DNA of 64,000 bases from Ardenticatenaceae bacterium (GTDB lineage: Bacteria; Chloroflexota; Anaerolineae; Promineifilales; Promineifilaceae), in the NCBI GenBank assembly GCA_020634565.1, contig JACKBN010000004.1:124001-188000 (forward strand), given 5' to 3'. The translations under genes and the position numbers were made by a program. The notes beneath the pieces were generated by a model, which made no database searches, was not told where the DNA came from, and worked only from the letters and a program-made list of their open reading frames with translations. Shown here piece after piece: positions 9,114-17,985 of this stretch. The number at the start of each line of letters is the position of its first letter. The stretch's first letter is position 1.

Positions 9114-9578
9114 GTGATTAGATCGTTTCCTGTAACGACGCCTTCGGAATCTGCCTGGCATTATTTACCGCTCACAACCTCGCCATGGCAGCGCCCTAGA
9201 AGTTATCCCCCCGTGGTGCAGCGAATTTTACTGCCCGTAAAGTATGAGCATTTAACCAATATCGTGGTGACGTCGGTTTTGGATTTTGCCGCCAAGATAA
9301 AGATGGATTTGGTGCTGTTGGTTATTTGTGAGGACAACACATACGATCGGGAGCTGCTGTTTTCGGCACTGCGCGGTTTTCGGGCGCATGCCCAGCGTTT
9401 TGGGGAGGTGGCGCTTTCGATTGATACGGCCGTTGGCTACAACGATGAAACCATTTCCCGCTATGCTGATTTCTACTGCGTGGATGTGGTCATTTTGGCC
9501 GATCAGCTGGCTAAATTTGAGCAGGACGAGAAAGAAAAATTTGCTATGTTTGCCGGTAATTGGCAGCCATTGGTTTAA
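9114..9578 (+). CDS. Universal-stress-protein-like small protein
   Basis: A 154-residue protein starting at a GTG preceded by a strong GGGAGG site. From about residue 37 it shows a USP-like alpha/beta arrangement: a first strand RILLPVKYE, a VLDFAAKIKMDLVLLVICED segment, and late VVILADQL. It lacks the complete ATP-binding G-x2-G-x9-G-S/T signature, so it is either a non-nucleotide-binding USP or a distant relative. The first 35 residues have no recognisable domain. It is monocistronic, followed by an intrinsic terminator at 9604. Confidence 0.5.
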   Translation: MIRSFPVTTPSESAWHYLPLTTSPWQRPRSYPPVVQRILLPVKYEHLTNIVVTSVLDFAAKIKMDLVLLVICEDNTYDRELLFSALRGFRAHAQRFGEVALSIDTAVGYNDETISRYADFYCVDVVILADQLAKFEQDEKEKFAMFAGNWQPLV

Positions 9579-9603
9579 CGACTTTCAAATATCTTCCAGC
9601 TAG

Positions 9604-9639
9604 GCCGGTGCATTCAATTCAGGGTGCACCGGCTTTTTG
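9604..9639 (+). terminator. Intrinsic terminator after USP-like gene
   Basis: GCCGGTGCA (9604-9612) pairs perfectly with TGCACCGGC (9625-9633) around a 12-base loop, followed by five T. It lies 26 bases after the stop of the upstream gene and before a convergent gene. Confidence 0.9.
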
Positions 9640-9653
9640 TTTATGGGGGTTAC

Positions 9654-11165
9654 TCAGCTGTGGGAGAGAACGGCCGTAACCGCCTCATTTCCCTCTGCTT
9701 TTGCCATTTGCAGGGCCGTTTGCCCCTTTTCATCCGGTTGGTGGGGATCTGCGCCGAATGCCAGCAGAAGCTCCGCCAAGGGGACATTGTTGCGGTGGGC
9801 GGCTTGATGAACGGCCGTAAAGCCACCAGCCTGGGCTGCATTCACGTCGGCACCTTTTTCCAGCAAGGCCCGGGCAATGGTTAAATTGCCGTGCGTCACT
9901 GTGGCGTGCAGCGGCGTAATTTTGATGTTGTTTTTGGCCACCGCCTTGACGTCCGCTTTTTGTTCAATCAGCCACAGCGCCGCTGCTTCCTGATCAAAGT
10001 AGCAGGCCAATTGCAGCGGCGTAAACCCATCCTTGGCAAACAAGTTGAGATAGCCGGGCCATTTTTCGGCCAGGGTTTGCAATCGGGCCAAATTGCCCAG
10101 CGCTGCCGCGGCAAACACATCCAGGTCGGCCCCGGCTGCCAGCAAGGCATCAATAACGGCCGTTTTCCTTTGGTAAATGGCATTCATCAACAGAGAAATG
10201 CCGTTTGTGCCCAGCGCGTTGGCCAATGCTGGCTGGTCGCCGGTAATTTGCTGAATAATGTTTACCTGATTGTCGTTAACGGCCGTTTCCAATTTGTGAC
10301 AATCGGCGACAACTTGCTGCAAAACGGCCGTACGCTCCTGAATCGTTTGGGCCAATGCCTGCCGTTCTGCCAAGCCAAGTTCCGGCGACCCCAAAACGGC
10401 ATTTTCCACCCCCGCCACTGCCCGAAAGATGAGCCTTAAAAAGCGCCGCGCTTCCGTCTGGGGCTGTTCTAGCCAGCCCAGCGTCTTTTCAATCTGGACA
10501 AGATGCTGGCGCAGATGGGCATCAAAACGGTGCAGCCGGTATTGCAAAGTGTATTCTTCTTCCTCCCACCAAACAGGGGAAGGGCCAAGGAAAATATCAT
10601 CCGGCAGCGAGATCAAATCCTGGCGAACGCGTTCATGAAACTCGTCGTAGTAGGCCATTATTTTGGGTAGCGGCTGGTTATCAATGAGGTCATAAAACAC
10701 CTCATTGCTGCCATTGAGTTTTTCTACTTCATCAGCGGGGAAGGGAAACGGCCGTTCCGCACCTTCCGCCTGCATCTTCTGGCCATATTTGATCAGCGTG
10801 TAAAAAGTGCGTTCTGCCGCAATAATGTGCCCCAACGTGATGCGCAGCGGCCATTCGGCCGTGGCTGGCTCTTTTTCAAACATTTCAGCCGTGACGCCCA
10901 GCAAAACTGCCTGTAGTTCACGATACCCCATGTGCACTTGCCCCAGCACTTGTTGGGCTAGCGACGTGGCTGGCCCTGCCTGCACGCGCCGATTGGTTAG
11001 CGTAGCCGCCAAATCGCGCAGCTCATGGTACGTACCAATAAGCCCCAGGCGCACTCCTTCGCGGTGCTGGTGCCAATGGAAGGGCTGGGCCATGTCCACA
11101 TCCGTAAATGCCTGGGTGCTGTCTGCCAGGGAGCGAACCGCAGCAAAAAGTGTCTCTTGCGTCAT
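9654..11165 (-). CDS. DinB-like domain plus ankyrin repeat protein
   Basis: A 503-residue soluble protein with two modules. Residues about 25-240 look like a DinB/YfiT four-helix bundle: the LGHIIAAERTFYTLI helix and the late RLHRFDAHLRQHL helix could supply the three metal-binding histidines. Residues about 285-500 are ankyrin repeats, for example GFTPLQLACYFDQEAAALWLIE, KITPLHATVTHGNLTIARALLEKGADVNA and GFTAVHQAAHRNNVPLAELLL. DinB-fold proteins are often thiol-dependent or hydrolase-like enzymes, and ankyrins mediate protein contacts, so the fusion could target the enzyme to a partner. The ATG at 11165 has a GGAGAT site. It converges on the terminator at 9604. Confidence 0.75.
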   Translation of the reverse strand: MTQETLFAAVRSLADSTQAFTDVDMAQPFHWHQHREGVRLGLIGTYHELRDLAATLTNRRVQAGPATSLAQQVLGQVHMGYRELQAVLLGVTAEMFEKEPATAEWPLRITLGHIIAAERTFYTLIKYGQKMQAEGAERPFPFPADEVEKLNGSNEVFYDLIDNQPLPKIMAYYDEFHERVRQDLISLPDDIFLGPSPVWWEEEEYTLQYRLHRFDAHLRQHLVQIEKTLGWLEQPQTEARRFLRLIFRAVAGVENAVLGSPELGLAERQALAQTIQERTAVLQQVVADCHKLETAVNDNQVNIIQQITGDQPALANALGTNGISLLMNAIYQRKTAVIDALLAAGADLDVFAAAALGNLARLQTLAEKWPGYLNLFAKDGFTPLQLACYFDQEAAALWLIEQKADVKAVAKNNIKITPLHATVTHGNLTIARALLEKGADVNAAQAGGFTAVHQAAHRNNVPLAELLLAFGADPHQPDEKGQTALQMAKAEGNEAVTAVLSHS

Positions 11166-11254
11166 GGGAATCTCCTGTTGCGCTGTTGGAATCCGGGTGT
11201 TGCTGCTAAGAGAGTATCACATCTCATTCCCAAATGGACAGCCTGGGTGAAGAA

Positions 11255-11557
11255 TCAATGCCGTTGAGCTTGCTGGTACGCTTGCCGAATCTGGTCTTGC
11301 AGGGTTGTGTCTACATCGTAGGGGGTGGTGAGGCGTACGGCCGTTTTGGTATTGGGTATCTGGCAGGTGATGTGGTTTTTGGCGGGGCGCAGGGTGCAGA
11401 ACGGCCGTTTCGCCGCAAAATCAATCCGTCCTCGGTGCAGCGACCAGGTAATTCCCTGATTCAAGCCCGTGATGAACTCCAATAAGTGCAGCCCGGCAGC
11501 GGCGGCATCGATCGTCGTGCGGCTCAGGTAAGCGTCTAACTCTAAATCAATATCCAT
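11255..11557 (-). CDS. Small hypothetical protein (100 aa)
   Basis: A 100-residue soluble protein starting with the acidic MDIDLELDAYLSRTT. It has an alternating strand-rich centre (GITWSLHRGRIDFAA, HITCQIPNTKTAVRL). An AGGA site lies upstream of the ATG. The pattern is vaguely like DUF5655 or DUF1801-type small domains that bind simple ligands, but I cannot assign it firmly. It lies in a row of short minus-strand genes that look like stand-alone accessory functions. Confidence 0.5.
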   Translation of the reverse strand: MDIDLELDAYLSRTTIDAAAAGLHLLEFITGLNQGITWSLHRGRIDFAAKRPFCTLRPAKNHITCQIPNTKTAVRLTTPYDVDTTLQDQIRQAYQQAQRH

Positions 11558-11630
11558 TTTGTATTCCTAAATATTGGTTGCGAAAAGGTTGGTAAGCGGT
11601 GTAAATTTTCTTTTCCGCTAAGACTGTTTC

Positions 11631-11948
11631 TTATAAGAAAGCCACTTTTTCGCGGATTTTGTCGTGCACCACGGGCATCTGGCTGAAAAAGGCAAGGTAT
11701 GCCTGGCTCACCGGATCTTCTTTGTCGTGGAACAGGCGATCCAGAGCGGCATAATCGGGCAGCCAGAAAATCCAGATTGAGGGTGGGCCGTCGCCGATTC
11801 CGCTGCTGGCAGCCACCACTTCTTGAATCCATTCCTTGTCTTGCACCACATCATGCAGCTTGCGGGCGTTTTGGCCATGTTCCTGGGTAAAGGGCTGTGG
11901 CCATTCAAACTCAACAATCAGATAAATACCTGCCAGGGGCTTGCTCAT
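11631..11948 (-). CDS. Small hypothetical protein, ABM/dimeric-barrel-like
   Basis: A 105-residue protein. I chose the ATG at 11948 because AAAAGGAGATG precedes it directly; an upstream in-frame ATG at 11987 has no such site. The sequence begins with a strand (GIYLIVEFEWP), has helical segments (QNARKLHDVVQDKEWIQEVV) and a second strand block (SIWIFWLPDYAALDRLF), compatible with a ferredoxin-like alpha/beta dimeric barrel of the kind found in monooxygenase-like or EthD proteins. This assignment is by fold impression only. Confidence 0.5.
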   Translation of the reverse strand: MSKPLAGIYLIVEFEWPQPFTQEHGQNARKLHDVVQDKEWIQEVVAASSGIGDGPPSIWIFWLPDYAALDRLFHDKEDPVSQAYLAFFSQMPVVHDKIREKVAFL

Positions 11949-12012
11949 AATCATCTCCTTTTGGCTAGAATGTGCCCATTTTAGCACTTATGTTCTAATA
12001 TCACAAGATGTA

Positions 12013-12041
12013 TTGAACCCGCTTGGTGCCCTCGCTATACT
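12013..12041 (+). promoter_or_regulatory. Sigma70-type promoter, probably leaderless
   Basis: TTGAAC (12013-12018), a 17-bp spacer and TATACT (12036-12041). Only eight bases separate the -10 box from the ATG at 12050, so the transcript should begin at or within a base or two of the start codon. No ribosome binding site is present, which agrees with a leaderless mRNA. Confidence 0.7.
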
Positions 12042-12049
12042 TCTGCGCT

Positions 12050-13759
12050 ATGAAGTTGCAGGTTTCGCCAGAGCAGTTTGACGCTGCCCCCACGCCTCAG
12101 CAAAAAAAAGCCCAACGCTGGCAGCAGGTGGTGGGTGCGCTGATCATGATTGGCTGCATGGTTGTTTTGCTGCCCCTGGTGCTGCGCGCCCCCCGTCCTG
12201 ATTTTTTGGTGCCGTCAACGGCCGTTCTCGTCCTGAGCACCTTTTTATTGTTTCCCCTGGCCTTGTTCGTCTCCGTTGTCTGGCATGAATCGGGGCATTT
12301 GCTGGCTGGTTGGCTGGTTGGCTTTCGCTTTGTGCTGGTAACCTTTGGTCCGCTGCGCCTGGCCCGCGAGGCGGGTGGCTTGCGCCTGAGCCTGATTCAC
12401 ACCAACGTGATGCAGTGGCAAGGGCGTGCCCTCATGGTGCCCAACGAATTTGGTGATTTTCGGCGGCAGCGCATGGTGCTGCTGGCGGGTGGTCCCGTGG
12501 CCACTTTATTGCAGCTGCTGTTGGTGATGGGTGTCAACTTTCTTTTGCGCCACCGGGCCATAAGCTATGGCTTTGGCCTGGCCTCTCTCTGGCTCATGCT
12601 TTCGGCGGTGATGATGCTGCCCGCAACGGCCGTTCCCCAAAAAATTGGCAACCTGTACACAGACGCCGCCCGCATCTGGCAGATGTGGCGTGGTGGTCCG
12701 CAGCTGGACAGTCAGTTGGCGCTGGCCCGTTTGGTAGAAGCCTCGCTGCGCGGCGTGCCCCCCGGCGACATGGAGGATGCCTTTGTGGCGGCTGCTATGG
12801 TTGTCCCGCCTGAAAGTAACGAAGCGTTAGGTGGTTATTATGTAGCTCACGCCCAAGCTTTGGAGCGAGGCGAAATAGAGGCTGCTGCCCGGTTCTTGGA
12901 CAAGACGCTGGCCCTGGTAAAGCAGCAGCTCCCGCTGTTACGCTCGCCGGTGATCTTTGCCACGGCCGCTTACTTTGTGGCCCGCTATGAGCAAAATCTG
13001 CCGTTGGCGCAAGCCTGGCTTAATCTGGTTCGCCCGGAGCAGTACAACGCGCTGGCTCTGGAAGTCGATCAAATTTTGTTGCGGGCACGAGCCCAGGTGC
13101 TTTTGCTGGCTGGCGAACAGGCTTTGGCTAAAACGGCCGCTTTGCAGAGCCTGAAATTGCTCCATCAATCGGTTGATTTGGGGGCTGCCGTCTACGAGAC
13201 GCGCCTGCTGCAAGCGCTGTTGGCAGAGCTGGAGGATGTGACGCCAGCGCCGCAACTGCCGCCAGCCATGCAGCCCGTGTTGTCGCGGAAACGGCCGTTC
13301 TTTACCGCCTCGGCGCGTGGTTTGCTGCGGTGGGGCATCATTGTGGTGGTGGGGCTGCTGCTGGGTTTCTTCTGGCGGGAGCTGTTTCCCGGTCGGGCGG
13401 TGTCGGCCTATCAGCAGGGCGTTGCTTACATGGAAGAAAGCCAAATGGAAGCGGCGATTGCCGCTTTTGACCGGGCCATTGAACTGGATGCGCAGTTTGC
13501 CCAGGCGTATTGGGGCAGGGGAGAAGCGTATATGGCCTTGGATGATTATGAAACGGCCGTTGCCAATTTTGATCGCGTGATTGCCCAACATCCCACCACA
13601 TTCCCCTCCATCTACCTTTACCGTGCTGCCGCTTACACACAGCTAGGCGACTACCCCGCTGCCATTGCCGATTACGAAACCCTGCTCAGCCTCGATCCTG
13701 ACCCACAAACTCGCCACCTCGCTACAGAATCCATCCGCATTTTGCAAACGGCCGACTAA
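12050..13759 (+). CDS. M50-like membrane metalloprotease homologue with C-terminal TPR
   Basis: A 569-residue protein. Residues about 25-200 contain several transmembrane helices with the zinc-protease motif HESGH (in VVWHESGHLLAGW), as in site-2-protease/M50 family members. The second metal ligand motif (N/D-PDG) typical of S2P is not obvious, so activity is uncertain. A helical soluble region follows (about 230-420), then a single membrane helix (WGIIVVVGLLLGFFW) and two to three TPR units (AYQQGVAYMEESQMEAA onward). The ATG at 12050 was chosen because a good promoter ends eight bases before it. It is monocistronic, followed by about 200 bp that includes the hydrogenase operator. Confidence 0.7.
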   Translation: MKLQVSPEQFDAAPTPQQKKAQRWQQVVGALIMIGCMVVLLPLVLRAPRPDFLVPSTAVLVLSTFLLFPLALFVSVVWHESGHLLAGWLVGFRFVLVTFGPLRLAREAGGLRLSLIHTNVMQWQGRALMVPNEFGDFRRQRMVLLAGGPVATLLQLLLVMGVNFLLRHRAISYGFGLASLWLMLSAVMMLPATAVPQKIGNLYTDAARIWQMWRGGPQLDSQLALARLVEASLRGVPPGDMEDAFVAAAMVVPPESNEALGGYYVAHAQALERGEIEAAARFLDKTLALVKQQLPLLRSPVIFATAAYFVARYEQNLPLAQAWLNLVRPEQYNALALEVDQILLRARAQVLLLAGEQALAKTAALQSLKLLHQSVDLGAAVYETRLLQALLAELEDVTPAPQLPPAMQPVLSRKRPFFTASARGLLRWGIIVVVGLLLGFFWRELFPGRAVSAYQQGVAYMEESQMEAAIAAFDRAIELDAQFAQAYWGRGEAYMALDDYETAVANFDRVIAQHPTTFPSIYLYRAAAYTQLGDYPAAIADYETLLSLDPDPQTRHLATESIRILQTAD

Positions 13760-13834
13760 CCCGCGTACCGCAAAACAAAACTTTCTGCCATGACAATGAT
13801 CACAATTTTTTTTGGATGATGTTCAGTAGACGCT

Positions 13835-13884
13835 ATTTGTGAAATATTGCACAATATGCTCGGATTGTGCAATATTTCACAAAT
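13835..13884. promoter_or_regulatory. Tandem Rex-like operators forming a 21-bp-arm palindrome
   Basis: Two 18-mers, TTGTGAAATATTGCACAA (13837-13854) and TTGTGCAATATTTCACAA (13865-13882), each match the Rex consensus TTGTGAA-N4-TTCACAA with one mismatch. They are exact inverted copies of each other, so the 50-bp element is a perfect inverted repeat with 21-bp arms and an 8-base loop. It ends 77 bases before the first hydrogenase gene. Rex proteins sense the NADH/NAD+ ratio and repress redox and hydrogenase genes in several phyla. No rex gene lies in the window. Confidence 0.75.
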
Positions 13885-13961
13885 GGGGTGTATTGCGCGA
13901 TCTCACTTTCCACTTTAACCGTTAAATCTTGTTCATTGTTGTATACAAAAGAGAGTTCTGC

Positions 13962-15050
13962 ATGAGCGACCTGAAGACAATTCCTAAATCCGCCTTAAAC
14001 GAGTGGGTGCAGCGGTTGCGCAGGCGTTTTCGTGTGGTTGGTCCCCAGCCCAAAAATGGCCAGTATGTCTTTGCGGAGATAGAAACGGCCGTTGAAATGG
14101 CGTTGGACTATCCCACAACCTGCATTCCGCCGAAGAAATATCTCTTCCCCCAGCAAGAAACCTTATTACATTATCATCTGGATGGCAGCCACATTGAGGC
14201 CATGATTGAGACGGAACCGACCGTCATTTTTGGCATTCACACCTGCGATGTCCAGGCAACCCGGCTGTTTGACCGAATCTTCAGCCAGGGGTTTGCCGAC
14301 CAGCATTACCGTACGCGGCGGGAAGATATTTACCTGATTAGCGTGGAGTGCATGTCGCCTTGCAGCGAGCATGCCTACTGCCACGACATGGGCACTTCGC
14401 ATCTGCCGGAAGCGGCCGATTTGCACCTGACGGATTTGGGGCATGTGTATGCCGTGCATGTGAATACACCCAAAGGTGAATCGCTGCTGGCCGATACGCT
14501 GGCCGAACCATTTACCAAAGATTGGCAGCCCATCTACGACCGGGTCATTGCCAAGAAGATGCAGGCGTTTGACAAGCGGCTTGATTTTGAAGTTGGTGAG
14601 CTGAAAGAGCTGTTGCATGACGGCTACAGCAGCCCGCTCTGGCAGGATGTGGGGGATGATTGCCTGGTATGCGGCATGTGTACTCAGGTTTGCCCCACTT
14701 GTGTTTGCTTCAACATGGTGGACGAGGCGGATCTGACCCAGACAGAAGGGCAGCGGACGCGCACCTGGGATTCGTGCCAGGCGACGACGTTTGCTCTGGT
14801 GGCTGGTGGGCACAACTTCCGCGAGGCGCGTATGGCGCGTCAGCGGCATCGGTTTATGCGCAAGGGCAAGTACATGCACGATGCCTATGGTTTGCTGGGC
14901 TGCGTGGGGTGTGGACGGTGTGGGTCTACCTGCCTAGTCAATATCACGCCCATTAACGTGCTGAATGCTCTCTATCAAGAACAACATGCGGAACAGTTGG
15001 CGTCCGGTGTCCAGGAAACGGAGTTGAGTTATGAAGACGTTGCTGCGTGA
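13962..15050 (+). CDS. hydB: Group 3b [NiFe] hydrogenase (sulfhydrogenase) beta subunit
   Basis: A 362-residue iron-sulfur protein that links the NAD(P)H-oxidising gamma subunit to the hydrogenase dimer. The C-terminal part holds two 4Fe-4S cluster motifs: CLVCGMCTQVCPTCVC and CVGCGRCGSTC. Extra cysteines (GIHTCDVQATRLF, ECMSPC) are typical of HydB/AsrA-like proteins. I use the ATG at 13962 (AGAGAG upstream) rather than an earlier in-frame TTG. It opens the operon behind the Rex-like operator and overlaps the gamma gene by 20 bases, implying translational coupling. The gene order beta-gamma-delta-alpha is that of Pyrococcus-type soluble sulfhydrogenase. Confidence 0.9.
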   Translation: MSDLKTIPKSALNEWVQRLRRRFRVVGPQPKNGQYVFAEIETAVEMALDYPTTCIPPKKYLFPQQETLLHYHLDGSHIEAMIETEPTVIFGIHTCDVQATRLFDRIFSQGFADQHYRTRREDIYLISVECMSPCSEHAYCHDMGTSHLPEAADLHLTDLGHVYAVHVNTPKGESLLADTLAEPFTKDWQPIYDRVIAKKMQAFDKRLDFEVGELKELLHDGYSSPLWQDVGDDCLVCGMCTQVCPTCVCFNMVDEADLTQTEGQRTRTWDSCQATTFALVAGGHNFREARMARQRHRFMRKGKYMHDAYGLLGCVGCGRCGSTCLVNITPINVLNALYQEQHAEQLASGVQETELSYEDVAA

Positions 15051-15882
15051 AGTGCGGGAGTCGCCGTCCATTTACATGCCGGTGCCGGCGCGGATTACGG
15101 CCGTACGGACCCTCACTGAGCTGGAAAAACTATACACAATTGAACTACCCTATGGCCTGACATTGGATCATGATCCCGGACAGTTTGTACAGGTGTCGCT
15201 CTTTGGCGTGGGTGAAGCGCCGATCAGCGTTTGCTCATCGCCCAGCCGCAGCAACGGCACTTTTGAGCTGTGCGTGCGCAATGTCGGCGACCTGACCAGC
15301 AAGATGCATGAACTCACCGTGGACGACACGCTGGGTATCCGCGGGCCGTTTGGGCGTGGTTTTCCCATGGAGCGTTACCGAGGCAAGGATGTGGTCTTTA
15401 TTGCCGGTGGTCTGGGGTTGGCACCGCTGCGTTCCGTTATTTATGAAGCGATTGACCATCGCGAAAAATATAATCGCATCGTCATTTTGTATGGGGCACG
15501 TTCGCCCAAAGAGATGCTGTTCCGTGATGAAGTAAACGCTTTCAACTGGATGGATGACGTGGAAATGTACACCACGGTTGACTGCGGCGATGAGAAATGG
15601 CACGGCGAGGTAGGGTTTGTTAACTGCTTGCTCAACAAAGTGGCTCTGAACCCGCACAATACCGTTTCTATTGTTTGTGGGCCACCTGTTATGTACAAGT
15701 TCATCATCGACGATTTGACCAAGATGGGCGTCGCGGAGCATGACATCTGGCTGAGCTTTGAGCGGCACATGAAGTGCGGCGTGGGCAAATGTGGTCACTG
15801 CCAGATTAACCACATCTATGCCTGCCTGGATGGCCCGTCGCTGTCTTACACTGAAATCAAGAACCTGGAGGAAGCATTATGA
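15031..15882 (+). CDS. hydG: Hydrogenase gamma subunit, FAD/NAD(P)-binding
   Basis: A 283-residue flavoprotein of the PyrK/HydG type. The N-terminal barrel binds FAD (PGQFVQVSLFGVGEAPISVCSS). A Rossmann-like half carries VFIAGGLGLAPLRSVI for NAD(P), followed by VCGPPVMYKFI. The C-terminal cysteine cluster CGVGKCGHCQ...C binds a 2Fe-2S centre. It passes electrons between NAD(P)H and the beta subunit. It overlaps the upstream gene by 20 bases and shares a 4-base ATGA overlap with the next gene. Confidence 0.92.
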   Translation: MKTLLREVRESPSIYMPVPARITAVRTLTELEKLYTIELPYGLTLDHDPGQFVQVSLFGVGEAPISVCSSPSRSNGTFELCVRNVGDLTSKMHELTVDDTLGIRGPFGRGFPMERYRGKDVVFIAGGLGLAPLRSVIYEAIDHREKYNRIVILYGARSPKEMLFRDEVNAFNWMDDVEMYTTVDCGDEKWHGEVGFVNCLLNKVALNPHNTVSIVCGPPVMYKFIIDDLTKMGVAEHDIWLSFERHMKCGVGKCGHCQINHIYACLDGPSLSYTEIKNLEEAL

Positions 15883-16652
15883 GCGGCACAGTGAATGAAC
15901 TCCCACGGGTTGCTTTTTTTGACTTTACCAGCTGTGAAGGGTGCCAGCTCACCGTTTTGGACGCGCTGCAAACGCATCCTGAACTGCTGAAAGTAGTAAA
16001 CATTGTGGAATTTCGCGAGGCGTCCAGCGCGCGCAGCGAGGACTACCAGATTGCCTTTATTGAGGGATCGTGTACGCGACCAGGTGATGAAGAACGGTTG
16101 AAGAAGATTCGGGAAACGGCCGTTTACGTCATTGCTCTTGGTGCGTGTGCCCATCTGGGCGGCATTAACGCCATCCGCAACCGCCAATCGCTGCCGGACG
16201 TGCGCCAGTACGTTTATGGCGACAAGGCGGAGTGGTACGACACCTACCCGGCGCGGGCCATCGACCAGGTAATTCAGGTAGACGCGGTGATTCCGGGCTG
16301 TCCGATTGACCGAGACGAGTTTGTGCGCGTAGTCACCGTTTTGCTGCAAGGTCGCCAGCCCAAGCTGCCCGACTACCCGATGTGCATCGAGTGTAAGCTG
16401 CACGAAAACATCTGCATTTTCGAGCGCGGACAGGTGTGTTTGGGGCCAATCACCCGGGCGGGCTGCAACGCCGTTTGCCCAGCTTATGGCTACGGCTGCG
16501 AAGGGTGCCGCGGGCTGGTTTCTGCGCCGAACATGGAATCCTTCCAGGAAGTGCTGGCTCAGCACGGTCTGAACCAGGCGGAAATTGACGAGAAGTTGAG
16601 CCTCTTTTTAACCAACCAGACGCTGCTGGAAAAGGAGCTGGTTCATGGCTAA
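15879..16652 (+). CDS. hydD: [NiFe] hydrogenase small (delta) subunit
   Basis: A 257-residue small subunit with the proximal cluster motif FTSCEGCQLT near residue 16, then EGSCTRPGDEE, IALGACAHLGG and IPGCPIDRDEF with the remaining conserved cysteines. Further cysteines in CIECKLHENICIF and YGYGCEGCRG coordinate medial and distal clusters. No twin-arginine signal is present, which fits a cytoplasmic group 3 enzyme. The ATG follows GGAGG and overlaps the gamma stop by four bases; the next gene overlaps its end by eight. Confidence 0.93.
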   Translation: MSGTVNELPRVAFFDFTSCEGCQLTVLDALQTHPELLKVVNIVEFREASSARSEDYQIAFIEGSCTRPGDEERLKKIRETAVYVIALGACAHLGGINAIRNRQSLPDVRQYVYGDKAEWYDTYPARAIDQVIQVDAVIPGCPIDRDEFVRVVTVLLQGRQPKLPDYPMCIECKLHENICIFERGQVCLGPITRAGCNAVCPAYGYGCEGCRGLVSAPNMESFQEVLAQHGLNQAEIDEKLSLFLTNQTLLEKELVHG

Positions 16653-17934
16653 CGTAAAAGTAAACGTGCACCACCTGACGCGGGTGGAAGGGCACGGCAA
16701 CATTGTGGTAGATGTGGTGAACGGCGAACTGAAGCAGTGCGATCTGCAAATTGTAGAAACGCCCCGCTTTTTTGAGGCGATGCTGCGCGGCAAACCGTAC
16801 CAAAATGCGTCGCACATCACCTCGCGGATTTGCGGGATTTGTGCGGTGGGCCATGCCACGGCTTCGCTGCGGGCGTCGGAAGCGGCGCTGGGTGTCGAAC
16901 TGAGCGAACAAACCAAGCTGCTGCGCCGCCTCAACTTTTTGGGTGAGCTTTTAGACAGCCACGTGCTGCATGCCTACATGCTTATCGCCCCCGACTTTTT
17001 GGGCGTGCCCAGCGTCATTCCGCTGGCTAACACCGCGCCAGACGTGGTGCTGCGGGCGCTGCGGATGAAGAAGCTGGCCGGGGATTTGTGCCAGGCGATT
17101 GCCGGACGGCACACGCATCCCATTGCGATGGTGGTGGGCGGCTTTACCCATTTCCCGACTGCGAACCAGCTGTACGACTTGCGCGAGCGGTTTGAAGCGG
17201 CGCGTGAGGATGTGGCGGCAACGGCCGATTTGTTCCAAACGCTCAAGCTGCCCCCATTTGAACGGGAAACCGAGTACATTGCCCTGCGCCGCGACGATGG
17301 CGTGTATGGCTTTATTGATGGCGATATTGTGAGTACGGATAACGGCCGTTGGCCCGCCTCAGCTTACCAAACGGTGACCAACGAATATCTGGTGCCGCAT
17401 TCGTCGGCGAAACATACGCAGAACCAGCGGGAATCGTACATGGTGGGGGCGCTGGCCCGGTTTAACGTGAACCATGACTTGCTACACCCGGTGGCCAAAG
17501 AGGTGGCCGCTGCGCTTGGCTTGAAGCCAAAGGCGACCAATCCGTATCTGATTACCGTGGCGCAGGTGGTGGAAATTGCCCACTGTGTCGAGGAAGCGAT
17601 TCAGCTGATTGATGCGCTGCTGGAAATGGAGATCGCCTGGGAAGACCCAGCCTTACCAACTCGCGAATCGGGCGAGGGTGTGGGCGCTTGCGAAGTGCCG
17701 CGCGGTACGTTGTTCCATCATTACACGATTGAGGATGGCCAGATTGTGGGCGCTAACTGCATCATTCCCACAGGACAAAATTTGGCGAACATTGAACTGG
17801 ATATGAAGGCGCTGGTGCCGACGATGTTGGATCGCACGCAGCAGCAAATCACCCACGCGCTGGAAATGCTGGTGCGGGCGTATGATCCGTGTATTTCCTG
17901 TTCGACACATTTACTGGATGTGAAGTTTGAATAG
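16645..17934 (+). CDS. hydA: [NiFe] hydrogenase large (alpha) subunit
   Basis: A 429-residue large subunit. The N-terminal nickel ligands are in RICGICAVGHA (about residue 64) and the C-terminal pair in DPCISCSTH, so the active site is complete. About seven residues follow the histidine (LLDVKFE), the expected peptide removed by the maturation protease encoded downstream. Length and absence of an export signal fit group 3b, the soluble NAD(P)-dependent enzymes that interconvert H2 and NAD(P)H and can reduce sulfur. No selenocysteine replaces the proximal C-terminal cysteine here. Confidence 0.95.
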   Translation: MANVKVNVHHLTRVEGHGNIVVDVVNGELKQCDLQIVETPRFFEAMLRGKPYQNASHITSRICGICAVGHATASLRASEAALGVELSEQTKLLRRLNFLGELLDSHVLHAYMLIAPDFLGVPSVIPLANTAPDVVLRALRMKKLAGDLCQAIAGRHTHPIAMVVGGFTHFPTANQLYDLRERFEAAREDVAATADLFQTLKLPPFERETEYIALRRDDGVYGFIDGDIVSTDNGRWPASAYQTVTNEYLVPHSSAKHTQNQRESYMVGALARFNVNHDLLHPVAKEVAAALGLKPKATNPYLITVAQVVEIAHCVEEAIQLIDALLEMEIAWEDPALPTRESGEGVGACEVPRGTLFHHYTIEDGQIVGANCIIPTGQNLANIELDMKALVPTMLDRTQQQITHALEMLVRAYDPCISCSTHLLDVKFE

Positions 17935-17985
17935 CTTGTAATGACAGGTCTGGGGCGAAATTAGCTCATCCTGTTATAGCAAAAT

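Noticed and set aside
16645..17934. Selenocysteine in the hydrogenase large subunit
   Set aside because: Both C-terminal nickel ligands are cysteines (DPCISC); no in-frame TGA is present.
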